NCBI RefSeq assembly: GCF_014236855.1
Contig: NZ_CP051261.1
Span: forward strand, 1,922,001-1,986,000
Source: Xanthomonas sp. SI
GTDB lineage: Bacteria; Pseudomonadota; Gammaproteobacteria; Xanthomonadales; Xanthomonadaceae
Direction of reading: 5' to 3'
Length of the DNA: 64,000 nt
The stretch's first letter is position 1, and the number at the start of each line of letters is the position of its first letter. The translations under genes and the position numbers were made by a program. Of the stretch, positions 54,866 through 63,964 are shown piece after piece. Under the pieces are notes generated by a model that was given only the letters and a program-made list of their open reading frames with translations, ran no database searches and was not told the origin of the DNA.

Positions 54866-54952
54866 GCCCAGATGGCGGAATTGGTAGACGCACTAGCTTC
54901 AGGTGCTAGCGGGGGCAACTTCGTGGAGGTTCGAGTCCTCTTCTGGGCACCA
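54866..54952 (+). tRNA. tRNA-Leu (anticodon CAG), copy 3
   Basis: 87 nt with encoded CCA, opposite strand to copies 1 and 2. It is identical to them except for a compensated acceptor-stem change: GCCCAGA/TCTGGGC instead of GCCCAGG/CCTGGGC (base pair 7-66, A-U for G-C). Confidence 0.97.
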
Positions 54953-54983
54953 TATGCAACACGCGGGAGCGCTGAACTCCCGC

Positions 54984-55018
54984 AACGACCGGCCCGCTGA
55001 CGCGGGCCTTGTCGTTTC
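54984..55018 (+). terminator. Probable terminator after tRNA-Leu copy 3
   Basis: GGCCCGC (54991-54997), TGAC loop, GCGGGCC (55002-55008), extended by AACGAC/GTCGTT outside, followed by TTTCT. Confidence 0.7.
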
Positions 55019-55088
55019 TGGGCCGCTCCGCCGCCGGGTCCGGTCGCCGGTTTGCCTGTGTTGACGACCCAGCGAGTACCATGGGCGG

Positions 55089-57557
55089 ATGACCAATAGA
55101 AAAACCAAGTCCGGCAAGCCCGGCAAATCCGCATCCCACGACACGCCCGCCAGCAAGGCCGGCGCCCCGGCGGCTCCGCCTCCGCCGAAGAAATCCAAGA
55201 TGCCGTCGTGGATGCCCAGCCTCCCCAGTTTCCTGCGGCGCAGCCCCAAACCGCCGTTGCAGCCGCTGCATCCGCCCGAGCCGGTGTCCGCGCCGTCTTC
55301 GCGCAAGAAGCCGGCCGCCGCGGTGGCCGATCCGTTCGCCGCCCGCGAGGCCGAGCGCTATGCCGAGCCGATCGCCAGCCGCGAGGCGATTCTGCAGTTG
55401 CTGGACCGTTGCGACGGCCCGCAGACGCTCGAGGAACTGGCCGGGCAGCTCGGCCTGACCGAGCCTTCGCGCATGGATGCGTTGAGCAAGCGCCTGGGCG
55501 CGATGCTGCGCGAGGCGCAGCTGGTGCAGAACCGCCGCGGCGGCTACGCGCCGGTGCAGCAGACCAACCTGATCCCCGGCGTGGTGATCGCCAATCCCGA
55601 CGGCTTCGGCTTCCTGCGTCCGGACGAAGGCGGCGATGACCTGTTCCTGCCGCCCTACGAGATGCGCAAGGTGCTGCATGGCGACCGCGCGCTGGCCAAC
55701 GTCACCGGCATCGACCGCCGCGGCCGCCGCGAAGGCAGCATCGCGCGCGTGCTCGAGCGCGGCCTGAGCCGGCTGATCGGCCGCTTCAGCATGGAGGGCG
55801 GCATCGCCTACGTGGTGCCGGACGACAAGCGCATCCAGCGCAACATCCAGATCCCGACCGATGCGATGGGCGAGGCCCGCGACGGCCAGCTGGTGGTGTG
55901 CGAACTGACCTCCACCCCGGACGGGCGGCGCCCGCCGATCGGCAAGATCATCGCGGTGCTCGGCGACAAGCTGACCCCGTCGCTGGTGGTGGAAACCGCC
56001 ATCCACGGCCGCGAGCTGCCCTACGAGTTCCCGCAGGCGGTACTCGACGAAGCCGCGGCGGTGCCGCTGACGGTGGAGCCGGCCGCGATCAAGGGCCGCG
56101 TGGACCTGCGGCAGACGCCGCTGGTGACCATCGACGGCGCCGACGCCAAAGACTTCGACGACGCGGTGTTCTGCGAGCCGAACGCCGAAGGCTTCCGCCT
56201 GGTGGTCGCCATCGCCGACGTGTCGCATTACGTGCGCCCGGGCACGCCGCTGGACGCGGAAGCGATCCGCCGTGCGACCTCGGTGTACTTCCCCGGCTTC
56301 GTGGTGCCGATGCTGCCGGAGACGCTGTCCAACGGCATCTGCTCGCTCAATCCCAAGGTCGACCGCATGTGCTTCGTCTGCGACATGCAGATCGATCGCC
56401 AGGGCGAGGTGGCCGGCGCGCGCTTCTACGAGGCGGTGATGAATTCGCATGCGCGGCTCACCTACGACCAGGTGTGGCAGGCGGTGGGCGAGAAAGACGA
56501 GCAGGTGCGCAAGGACGTGGCCGCGGTGCTGCCGCAGATCGAGCGCCTGTACCAGCTGTTCCACGTGCTGGCCAAGGCGCGTTCGCGCCGCGGCGCGATC
56601 GAGTTCGAGACTTCGGAAGTGCGCTTCGTGCTCGACAACACCGGCGAAGTGACCCAGGCCGGCATGCTGGTGCGCAACGACGCGCACAAGCTGATCGAGG
56701 AATGCATGATCGCCGCCAACGTGGCCGCGGCACGGCACCTGCTGGAGGCGCGCATCCCGGCGCCGTACCGCGTGCACGAGCGGCCGCCGGAGTCCAAGTA
56801 CGCCGACCTGCTGGAGTTCCTCAAGGAATTCAAGCTGAGCCTGCCGCCATGGAGCAAGGTGGTGCCGGGCGACTACACCAAGCTGCTGAAGAAGGTGCGC
56901 GAGCGCCCCGATGCGGCCTTGCTGGAGTCGGTGCTGCTGCGCAGCCAGAGCATGGCGGTGTACTCGCCGGACAACGCCGGCCACTTCGGCCTGGCGCTGG
57001 AGGCGTACGCGCACTTCACTTCGCCGATCCGCCGCTATCCCGACCTGCTGGTGCACCGCGCGATCAAGTACGCGCTGACCCACGGCGCGCCGGACAAGTA
57101 CCTGTATTCGCCGCGCGAGATGGCGGCGCTGGCGTTGCAGTGCTCCGAGCGCGAGCGCCGTGCCGACGAGGCCGAGCGCGAGGTCGACGAGCGCTACCGC
57201 GCGGCGTGGATGGAAAAGCACGTCGGCGGCCAGTTCGACGGCGTGGTCAGCGGCGTCACCAGCTTCGGCCTGTTCGTGGAGCTGGACCAGTCCAAGGTCA
57301 ACGGCCTGATCCACGTGACCCAGCTGCCGCAGGACTATTACCAGTTCGACGCGGTGCGCAAGACCCTGTCCGGCGAGCGCCGCGGCATGCAGTTCCGGCT
57401 CGGCGACCGGGTCCGCATCCTGGTGCTGAAGGCGAGCATGGAAGAGCGCAAGATCGACTTCCGCCTGGTGGTGGAAGGCGAGCCGCTGACCGACATGCCG
57501 CCGCCGCCGGAACGTGGGCAGCAGCAGCCGGCCAAGCGCAAGAAAAAGAAGTACTGA
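55089..57557 (+). CDS. rnr: Ribonuclease R
   Basis: Processive 3'-5' exoribonuclease that degrades structured RNA. The protein has 822 residues. An N-terminal tail (1-90) is rich in Lys, Pro and Ser (PPPPKKSKMPSWMPSLPSFL). A wHTH-like domain follows at about 95-155, then cold-shock domains. The RNB catalytic domain has DAKDFDDAVF (about 353-362) and FTSPIRRYPDLLVHR. The S1 domain is FDGVVSGVTSFGLFVELD, and the C-terminus is Lys-rich (AKRKKKKY). The rlmB gene follows after an extra gene, as in enterics where rnr-rlmB are adjacent. Confidence 0.96.
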   Translation: MTNRKTKSGKPGKSASHDTPASKAGAPAAPPPPKKSKMPSWMPSLPSFLRRSPKPPLQPLHPPEPVSAPSSRKKPAAAVADPFAAREAERYAEPIASREAILQLLDRCDGPQTLEELAGQLGLTEPSRMDALSKRLGAMLREAQLVQNRRGGYAPVQQTNLIPGVVIANPDGFGFLRPDEGGDDLFLPPYEMRKVLHGDRALANVTGIDRRGRREGSIARVLERGLSRLIGRFSMEGGIAYVVPDDKRIQRNIQIPTDAMGEARDGQLVVCELTSTPDGRRPPIGKIIAVLGDKLTPSLVVETAIHGRELPYEFPQAVLDEAAAVPLTVEPAAIKGRVDLRQTPLVTIDGADAKDFDDAVFCEPNAEGFRLVVAIADVSHYVRPGTPLDAEAIRRATSVYFPGFVVPMLPETLSNGICSLNPKVDRMCFVCDMQIDRQGEVAGARFYEAVMNSHARLTYDQVWQAVGEKDEQVRKDVAAVLPQIERLYQLFHVLAKARSRRGAIEFETSEVRFVLDNTGEVTQAGMLVRNDAHKLIEECMIAANVAAARHLLEARIPAPYRVHERPPESKYADLLEFLKEFKLSLPPWSKVVPGDYTKLLKKVRERPDAALLESVLLRSQSMAVYSPDNAGHFGLALEAYAHFTSPIRRYPDLLVHRAIKYALTHGAPDKYLYSPREMAALALQCSERERRADEAEREVDERYRAAWMEKHVGGQFDGVVSGVTSFGLFVELDQSKVNGLIHVTQLPQDYYQFDAVRKTLSGERRGMQFRLGDRVRILVLKASMEERKIDFRLVVEGEPLTDMPPPPERGQQQPAKRKKKKY

Positions 57558-57665
57558 CGGCGCAGGGTCGCGGCGGGCCGCCCAGCGGCCGCCGCGATCG
57601 CTGGCTCCTTGCGCGACGCGCAGGGGGCGCTTCCTGCGCGATGCGATTCGCAGCGGAGAGCAGAT

Positions 57666-58136
57666 ATGGACCACGACGACTACAGCGGCGGTTGCCAGTG
57701 CGGTGCGGTGCGCTTCCGGGTGCGCGGCCGGCTCGACGACGCCTCGATCTGCCATTGCCGGATGTGCCAGAAGGCGTTCGGCGCCTATTACGCGCCGCTG
57801 GTGTCCACGCGCGGCGCCGAGTTGGCGTGGACGCGTGGCGCGCCGAAGCATTTCCAGTCTTCCAATCTGGTGCGGCGCGGCTTCTGCGCCGACTGCGGCA
57901 CGCCGCTGACCTACGAGGCGCCGGACGGCGTCGCCGTGGCCGCTGGCGCGTTCGACGATCCGGCGGCGCTGCCGCCGCGGATCCAGTACGGGCTGGAAGG
58001 CAAGCTGCCGTTCGTGGACGGCCTGCATCGGCTGCCGTCGATCCGTACCGAGGCCGATCTGGACGCGGCGCCGTTCCTGGCGCAACTGGTGTCTCACCAG
58101 CATCCGGACCACGACACCGAGCGTTGGCCGGGCTGA
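57666..58136 (+). CDS. GFA-family zinc protein (CENP-V/GFA domain)
   Basis: The protein has 156 residues with the GFA zinc pattern: SGGCQCGAVRF, ICHCRMCQKAFGA and RRGFCADCGTPLTY. Glutathione-dependent formaldehyde-activating activity is the family name, but most such proteins are uncharacterised. I chose ATG 57666, with GGAG upstream. It stands between rnr and rlmB and is probably transcribed with rnr. Confidence 0.88.
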   Translation: MDHDDYSGGCQCGAVRFRVRGRLDDASICHCRMCQKAFGAYYAPLVSTRGAELAWTRGAPKHFQSSNLVRRGFCADCGTPLTYEAPDGVAVAAGAFDDPAALPPRIQYGLEGKLPFVDGLHRLPSIRTEADLDAAPFLAQLVSHQHPDHDTERWPG

Positions 58137-58479
58137 GCGGGCTGTCGCCGAGCCACGCCGGACGCCGATCCAGGCCTGCTCGCCGGGATTTTCGCCGAAG
58201 GCTTGTGGGGCACGAGGCAGTGCCGCCGCATAGACGTTCGGACGTGTCGCGGTGGTCGTTGTGGCCGCTGCAGGCAGTTTCTGTTCGTGCCGGGCGAACG
58301 GGATCCTCGTGCGTGCCGCCAGCTTGGCACCGCTGCGCGGTCGCTGCTCCATCGGTCCTGTCGCCCTGCTGCACATGACGCGGATGCCCTGGTCGACGCG
58401 GTCATGCGCCGCCTGCGATGTGACGTGGGCGCCGGCAACGCCTACCATTCCCGCTTTCCTTCCTCGCAGTCCCCGCCTC
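58137..58479. other. Gap between GFA gene and rlmB
   Basis: About 340 bp. An in-frame upstream extension of rlmB exists but shows no family content. I see no promoter, repeat or RNA that I would defend. Confidence 0.5.
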
Positions 58480-59226
58480 ATGAGCAAGCAGAACCAGTGG
58501 ATCGTCGGCGTCAACGCCGTGGCCTCGTCGATCGAGAACGATGCCGACAACGTGCGCGAAGTGCTGATCGAGGCGGGCAGCAAGAACCCGCGGCTGGTGG
58601 AGATCGAGGAGAACGCGCGGCGCAAGGGCATCGAGGTGCGGCGGGTGAATACCCAGGCGCTGGACGGCGTCGGCGGCTCGGTGCGGCATCAGGGCGTGGC
58701 CGCACGCTATGCCGCGGCGCGTACCTGGGGCGAGAACGAGCTGGAAGGCCTGGTCGCCGCCGCCGAAGGCCGCGCGCTGCTGCTGGTGCTCGACGGCGTG
58801 CAGGATCCGCACAATCTCGGCGCCTGCCTGCGCAGTGCGGCCGCGGCTGGCGCGACCGCGGTGGTGATCCCGAAGGACAAGTCGGCGCCGGTCAATGCCA
58901 CCGTGCGCAAGACCTCGGCCGGCGCCGCCGATCGCATTCCGATCGTGGCGGTGACCAACCTGGCGCGCTGCCTGCGCGACCTGCAGAAGCAGGGCGTGTG
59001 GATCTACGGCCTGGTCGGCGAGGCCGAAACCTCGCTGTACGCGCAGGACCTGCGCGGCAATGTGGCGCTGGTGCTGGGCGGCGAATCCGACGGCCTGCGC
59101 CGCCTGACCCGCGAGCACTGCGATGGCCTGGTCAAGATTCCGATGCCGGGCGACATCGAGAGCCTCAATGTGTCGGTGGCGACCGGCGTGACCCTGTTCG
59201 AAGCGGTGCGGCAGCGCATGGGGTGA
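58480..59226 (+). CDS. rlmB: 23S rRNA (guanosine(2251)-2'-O)-methyltransferase
   Basis: SpoU/TrmH-type methyltransferase acting on G2251 of the 23S peptidyl-transferase P-loop. The protein has 248 residues. The substrate-binding N-terminal domain (about 1-80) starts WIVGVNAVASSI. The knotted catalytic domain shows motif 1 LDGVQDPHNLGACLRSAAAAGA, motif 2 LVLGGESDGLRRLTREHCD and motif 3 IPMPGDIESLNVSVATGV. I chose ATG 58480 (MSKQNQW). Confidence 0.96.
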   Translation: MSKQNQWIVGVNAVASSIENDADNVREVLIEAGSKNPRLVEIEENARRKGIEVRRVNTQALDGVGGSVRHQGVAARYAAARTWGENELEGLVAAAEGRALLLVLDGVQDPHNLGACLRSAAAAGATAVVIPKDKSAPVNATVRKTSAGAADRIPIVAVTNLARCLRDLQKQGVWIYGLVGEAETSLYAQDLRGNVALVLGGESDGLRRLTREHCDGLVKIPMPGDIESLNVSVATGVTLFEAVRQRMG

Positions 59227-59771
59227 GGCGCTGCGCGCTCGCGTCCGAGTCACGGATGGTTTGCTGCGCGAGCAAATGGATGCGCAGGCATGGCGCATTT
59301 GTAGGAGGGGCTTCAGCCCCGACCTAGGCCGACATCGTTCGGCTCTCCCACTTCGTTGGTCGCGACTGAAGTCGCTCCTACAGTGGGTGCCGGATGTTGG
59401 CTCGGTGTGCCTGGAAGCCTGCGTGCAATGGGCGGCGCCGCTGCGCCGCAGCTGAACGCGGCACGCGCGTCCACCGCGGCGGCGGATTTTTGCCTACCAT
59501 GTGCGCTCTTCCCGTGTTCCGTTCCGGTAATGAGCCAGCATCGCCCCCGTCTCGCCGATCCTGGCCGGCCGCCGTGCCCCGGGGCATGGCGCCCATTGCC
59601 TCCTGGCAGCACCGACCCGCAGAGCCGCGCTGGCATCCGCCCGGCGCGGCGTCATGGCGCGCCGGCGCCCGCCCGCCGGCTCGCTGGTTCAGCCCGCGCA
59701 CGCGCAAGCCTCGTGCGACCCGCACGGGGATCGATGGCATGCGCTAGCGCACTCCAGGCCGGATCGACCCG
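59227..59771. other. Intergenic region before the propeller-GGDEF gene
   Basis: 545 bp. It contains the third family C repeat (59300-59382) and otherwise GC-rich sequence without a supported gene. The rlmB stop and the GTG of the sensor gene bound it. Confidence 0.6.
59300..59382. repeat. Inverted repeat, family C, copy 3 (diverged)
   Basis: TGTAGGAGGGGCTTCAGCC at 59300-59318 and GACTGAAGTCGCTCCTACA at 59364-59382. The arms have drifted (GGGGC against TCGC) but keep the outer TGTAGGAG/CTCCTACA. Confidence 0.8.
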
Positions 59772-62700
59772 GTGAGGGCGGTGGCGTCGGGGCATGCGGC
59801 GGCGGTCCGCCGCGCCGCGCATGCGTGGCTGCTGCTGCTGGCGCTGTTCGCGCTGTCGTTCGGAATAGGCCCGGCCGCGGCCGCTGCCGCCGACCCGGCC
59901 GCTGCCGGGCCGCCGCCGCTGCGCGACTACGCCGTGGATGCCTGGACCTCGCGCAATGGCCTGCCGCACAACTCGCTGCGCGACCTGGCGCAGACCCCGG
60001 ACGGACGCCTGTGGTTCGCCACCTGGGAAGGCCTGGTGCGCTACAACGGCCTGGACTTCGCGGTGATCGACCGCAGCACCCGTCCCGGCCTGCCCGACAA
60101 CGGCGTCGGCGCGCTGTACGTCGGCCGCGACGGCGCGCTGTGGCTCAGCGATTCGCGCGGCAACCTGGGCCGCTACGACCGCGCCGGCAACTGGCGCTTC
60201 TGGCGGCAGCCGCCCGGCTGGCCGCGCGCGCTGATCCACGCCATGACCGAAGACCGCCAGGGGCGGCTGTGGCTGCTGTTCGAAGGCAACGGTCTGGGTT
60301 GCCTGTGGCCGGACGGCCGCTTCGACTACCAGCCGGCGCCGCCGGACCTGCCGCTGGCCAACAGCTTCCCGCGGATCGCCGTGGACGACCGCGACCGGGT
60401 CTGGATCGGCAGTCTCGACGGCCTGCTGTACCGCGACGCGCAGGGCGTGCTGCGGCGCGCGCCGCAGTCGTTCGGGCTGCCGCCCGGCCTGGCCTGGCCG
60501 TACCGCGATGCCGGCGGCGCGCTGTGGCTGGTGGCCGGCGAGAACGTGTACCGGCTGCAGGGCGAGCGCGCCGTGCTGGTGCAGCGCCTGCCGGGCTACG
60601 GCCACTTCACCGCGATGCTGCGCGACCGCGACGGTGCGCTGTGGCTGGGCACCGAGAACCAGGGCCTGTTGCGCATCGGCCGGCACGGTATCGAGCACAT
60701 GGCGCCGGGCGAGGTGCTGCCCAACGGACGCGTGGTGAGCCTGCTCGAAGACGCCGAGGGCAGCGTCTGGATCGGCGCCAACGGCGGCCTGTTCCGGCTG
60801 CGCGAAACCCTGTTCACCAGCTACACGCGCCGCGACGGACTCAGCGGCGACTACGTGCGCGCGCTGCTGGAAGCGCCCGACGGCGCGCTGTGGATCGGCA
60901 GCGCCGCCGGCCTGGACCGGATGGCGGCGGACGGCAACATCGCGCCGTCGGGCCTGCGCAACGCCGACGGCAGCGCCCCGTCGGTGCTGAGCCTGGCGCG
61001 CGGCCGCGACGGCGACCTGTGGGTCGGCACGTATGCCGACGGCGTGTACCGGCTGCGCGACGGCCGCGTGCGCCACCACTACGACAAGGGCGACGGCCTG
61101 CCCAGCGGCCACGTCCGCGCGATCAGCGTGGACGCCGCCGGCACGGTGTGGATCGGCACCCAGCGCGGCTTGGTGCGCATCGACGGCGAGCAGGCGCGCG
61201 TCGCCGACGTGCCGGGTTTGCCGCAGGGGCTGATCACCGCGCTGGCCAGCATCGACGGCGCGTTGTGGATCGGCTCGGTCGAAGGTGCCTCGGTGCTGCG
61301 CGACGGCCGCGTGCAGCGGCTGCCGCTGGAACCGCTGGGCGGCGCACGCAGCGTGTTCGGCTTCCAGGCGCTGGGCCGCGACGTGTGGATCTCCACCGAC
61401 CGCGGCCTGCACCGCTATCGCGACGGCCGCCTGGCGCGGGTAGGGCTGGAGCAGGGCATGCCGGTGGACACGGTGTTCCAGCTGGTCCGCGACCGCCTCG
61501 GCAACGTCTGGATCAGCAGCAACCGCGGCGTGTTGCGGACCAGCGCCGACGCGCTGGACGCGGTCGCCGACGGCCGCGCCAGCAGACTGCAGGTGGCCCG
61601 CTACAACGAGATCGACGGCATGGCCAATGCCCAGGGCAACGGCAGCTCCGGCCCATCGGAAATCGTGCGCGGCGACGGCAGCGTGTGGCTGGTCACCGCC
61701 GGCGGCATCAGCACGGTCGATCCGCGCCGGCTGCTGCGCTTCCGCGAGCGCCTGCCGCCGCCGGCGGCGATCGAGAACGTGCTGCTGGATGGGCAGGCGT
61801 TCGATTGGCGGCGCCAGTCGCGCCTGCCCGGCGCCACGCGCATCGCGGTGTCCTACGTCGGTCTCAGCTATCTGCTGCCCGAGCGCATCCGCTACCGCAC
61901 CCGGCTCGACGGCCTGGACAAGGACTGGGTGGAACGCGGCCAGCAGCGCAGCGTCGAATTCATCGGCCTGCCGCCCGGCGACTACACCTTGCGGGTGGCC
62001 GCGGCGCATCCGGATGGCGCCTGGAGCGCGCGCGAGGCGGTCTGGCACTTCAGCGTCGCCCCGCTGTGGTGGCAACGCGGCAGCGTGCAAGCCGCTGCCG
62101 CGCTGGCGTTGCTGCTCGCGCTGGTGGCCCTGTACCGCTACCTGATCGCCCGCTACAAGCGGCGCAATCTGCGCCTGGAGCGGCTGGTCAAGCAGCGCAC
62201 CGGCGCCCTGCAACTGCAGACCGAGCGGCTGCTGCGTGCCGACGCCGACAAGAGCCAGCTGCTGGCCGAACTGCAGGACCAGGCCGATGCATTCGAGCGC
62301 CAGGCCCACGAGGACGCGCTGACCGGGCTGCCGAACCGCCGCCATTTCGACGAAGTGCTGCTGCGCGAAATGCGCCGCGCGCAGCGTGGTGGCAGTCCGC
62401 TGTGCCTGCTGGTGATCGACATCGACCGCTTCAAGCAGATCAACGACGGCTACTCGCACGCCACCGGCGATGCGGTGCTGCGCGAGGTCGGGCAACTGTT
62501 GCTGAGCGCCTGCCGCGGCTCCGACCTGCCGGCGCGGCTGGGCGGCGAGGAATTCGTGGTGCTGCTCGGCGACACCCCGCTGGCCGACGCCGAGCGCATG
62601 GCCGCGCGCCTGCGCGACCTGTTCCACGCGCGCCTGCAGTGGGCCGACGCCCCGGCGCTGCGGGTGACCTTCAGCGCCGGCCTGGTCGCGCTGAGCGGAG

Positions 62701-62789
62701 AGGAAACGCCGAGCCAGCTGCTGCAGCGCGCGGACGTGGCGCTGTATCGGGCGAAGAGTGGGGGGCGGGATCGGGTGTGTGTGGGGTGA
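59772..62789 (+). CDS. Periplasmic two-component-regulator-propeller diguanylate cyclase
   Basis: Membrane sensor of 1005 residues predicted to make c-di-GMP. The signal peptide (AWLLLLALFALSFGIGPAAAAA) precedes about 14 propeller blades with repeated motifs DGRLWFATWEGLVRYNG and GALWIGS-type (about 45-680). A Y_Y_Y domain lies at about 690-755 (YRTRLDGLDKDWVERG), one TM segment at about 765-785 and a coiled coil at 790-840. The C-terminal GGDEF domain has GGEEF at about 924-928, with the RxxD inhibitory site (RGSD) five residues before it. It starts with GTG at 59772. The input is unknown; periplasmic ligand sensing is likely. Confidence 0.92.
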   Translation: MRAVASGHAAAVRRAAHAWLLLLALFALSFGIGPAAAAAADPAAAGPPPLRDYAVDAWTSRNGLPHNSLRDLAQTPDGRLWFATWEGLVRYNGLDFAVIDRSTRPGLPDNGVGALYVGRDGALWLSDSRGNLGRYDRAGNWRFWRQPPGWPRALIHAMTEDRQGRLWLLFEGNGLGCLWPDGRFDYQPAPPDLPLANSFPRIAVDDRDRVWIGSLDGLLYRDAQGVLRRAPQSFGLPPGLAWPYRDAGGALWLVAGENVYRLQGERAVLVQRLPGYGHFTAMLRDRDGALWLGTENQGLLRIGRHGIEHMAPGEVLPNGRVVSLLEDAEGSVWIGANGGLFRLRETLFTSYTRRDGLSGDYVRALLEAPDGALWIGSAAGLDRMAADGNIAPSGLRNADGSAPSVLSLARGRDGDLWVGTYADGVYRLRDGRVRHHYDKGDGLPSGHVRAISVDAAGTVWIGTQRGLVRIDGEQARVADVPGLPQGLITALASIDGALWIGSVEGASVLRDGRVQRLPLEPLGGARSVFGFQALGRDVWISTDRGLHRYRDGRLARVGLEQGMPVDTVFQLVRDRLGNVWISSNRGVLRTSADALDAVADGRASRLQVARYNEIDGMANAQGNGSSGPSEIVRGDGSVWLVTAGGISTVDPRRLLRFRERLPPPAAIENVLLDGQAFDWRRQSRLPGATRIAVSYVGLSYLLPERIRYRTRLDGLDKDWVERGQQRSVEFIGLPPGDYTLRVAAAHPDGAWSAREAVWHFSVAPLWWQRGSVQAAAALALLLALVALYRYLIARYKRRNLRLERLVKQRTGALQLQTERLLRADADKSQLLAELQDQADAFERQAHEDALTGLPNRRHFDEVLLREMRRAQRGGSPLCLLVIDIDRFKQINDGYSHATGDAVLREVGQLLLSACRGSDLPARLGGEEFVVLLGDTPLADAERMAARLRDLFHARLQWADAPALRVTFSAGLVALSGEETPSQLLQRADVALYRAKSGGRDRVCVG

Positions 62790-62831
62790 GTGCTTGGTGT
62801 GTGCGGGGCGCGGGCTTGGCTTGAGAAACTG

Positions 62832-63062
62832 TCAGCGGCGACTGCCAAAATTCTCGAGTGCCAGATTGGAAAAAACAACGACCAGATAAATCTCCAGTGC
62901 CATGATCGCCAGTGAGAACACGATATCCGCCAAAGCGTAGATGCGGCCTTCTGCGGCCCATCGCGCGTGGCGCTTCGCACGGTAGGAAGAGGAAAACAGA
63001 TACGCCCATCCACGCCACAGCCATGGATCGAGTCCGCCGAGTTCTCCGATGAAATCGAGCAT
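62832..63062 (-). CDS. Hypothetical small membrane protein
   Basis: The protein has 76 residues. An N-terminal amphipathic part (MLDFIGELGGLDPWLWRGW) and basic loop are followed by one hydrophobic segment (IYALADIVFSLAIMALEIYLVVVF). I do not recognise it. It lies downstream of an Imm1-like gene in the same direction, in a lower-GC patch. Confidence 0.55.
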   Translation of the reverse strand: MLDFIGELGGLDPWLWRGWAYLFSSSYRAKRHARWAAEGRIYALADIVFSLAIMALEIYLVVVFSNLALENFGSRR

Positions 63063-63146
63063 CGATCAATTCTGGTTGGGTCTGAGCGTGACCATGCCCA
63101 TGGCCGCGCAAAGGCCAGGCATTCGAATCGGCCAGGTCAGAATTGT

Positions 63147-63509
63147 TTAGGTGATAGGGCCGGGCAGGCTGCCATCGTCTGAGTCGTTATTCCAAGCGAT
63201 AAAGGGTGGCGGTAATCCTGTCGATTGGAAGTAATCGATGGCCCGCATGACATGCGCCAGTGGGAGTGTCCACGATGCCGGATAGAGATCCAATTGGCCG
63301 TTGCCAAGGATGAACTCAATCATCGCATCCTCAGGGCCGGAATAGTCCGGGTTGCGTGAGCTGAATCCAGCGTCTCCGGCTTCGCGCAGGTACATCAAGC
63401 AACCGACACCACCGTTTATGAGTGCGCAAAGCGACTGCCCACCTGCGGCCTGGTACCAAAGCTCTTGATGTTGATCCTGAGACATTTTTATCTGACTATC
63501 TGCCTGCAT
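63147..63509 (-). CDS. Probable Imm1-type immunity protein
   Basis: The protein has 120 residues from ATG 63509; an ATG at 63485 (MSQDQHQELWYQ) would shorten it by 8. The segment LPLAHVMRAIDYFQSTGLPPPFIAWNND matches the C-terminal pattern of Imm1 immunity proteins (hydrophobic helix, F, TG, P, W), and GQLDLYPASW fits too. Such proteins neutralise polymorphic toxins. No toxin gene is in the window, but the region continues beyond its edge. Confidence 0.6.
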   Translation of the reverse strand: MQADSQIKMSQDQHQELWYQAAGGQSLCALINGGVGCLMYLREAGDAGFSSRNPDYSGPEDAMIEFILGNGQLDLYPASWTLPLAHVMRAIDYFQSTGLPPPFIAWNNDSDDGSLPGPIT

Positions 63510-63547
63510 CGAGCCGCGAGGCGGCTTTGCCCGAATGCACTCTTCAA

Positions 63548-63964
63548 TTATCCGCCCGCGCGGACTGCGGCAAGCAGGTCTGGGCTGGCGGCCACCCACA
63601 AGACGCTGTCATCCGCAAAGACGAGACGGCCATCCTTGTCGCGATTCAGGCTGACGATGAATTGGCCGTTGCGTGGCGGGTCGGAAGGCTGCTCCTGGAC
63701 GACGGCGAACGTAATCTTGCCTGGTCCGACGCCCTTGAATCCCTCGATGACGGTGGCCGTCACCTCGAACGTTTTGTATCCGACCCGCCCGGTCGTGAGG
63801 TCGCGAAATTCCTTGATGGTACGAGTGCCGTCAATGCGGACATGGGCCGTCACGGACGCGTGTTGCAGGAAGTAAAGGACGTTTCGACGCAGGAAATCGT
63901 CGGCATGCGCGCTGCCTGCCCAGAGCAGGGCGGCCATAATGATCAGTTGCCGGAACATTCCCAT
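63548..63964 (-). CDS. Hypothetical secreted protein
   Basis: The protein has 138 residues with a signal peptide (LIIMAALLWAGSAHA, cleavage before DD). The mature part is beta-rich (TFEVTATVIEGFKGVGPGKITFAVVQEQP and GQFIVSLNRDKDGRLVFADDSVLWVAA). I do not recognise the family. It precedes the Imm1-like gene by 38 nt in the same direction and probably shares its transcript. The first ATG (63964) is followed by another two codons later. Confidence 0.6.
   Translation of the reverse strand: MGMFRQLIIMAALLWAGSAHADDFLRRNVLYFLQHASVTAHVRIDGTRTIKEFRDLTTGRVGYKTFEVTATVIEGFKGVGPGKITFAVVQEQPSDPPRNGQFIVSLNRDKDGRLVFADDSVLWVAASPDLLAAVRAGG

Noticed and set aside
53283..54952. Prophage or integrative element at the tRNA-Leu cluster
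   Set aside because: No integrase, excisionase or partial tRNA direct repeat seen; only tRNA genes, virK and spacers.
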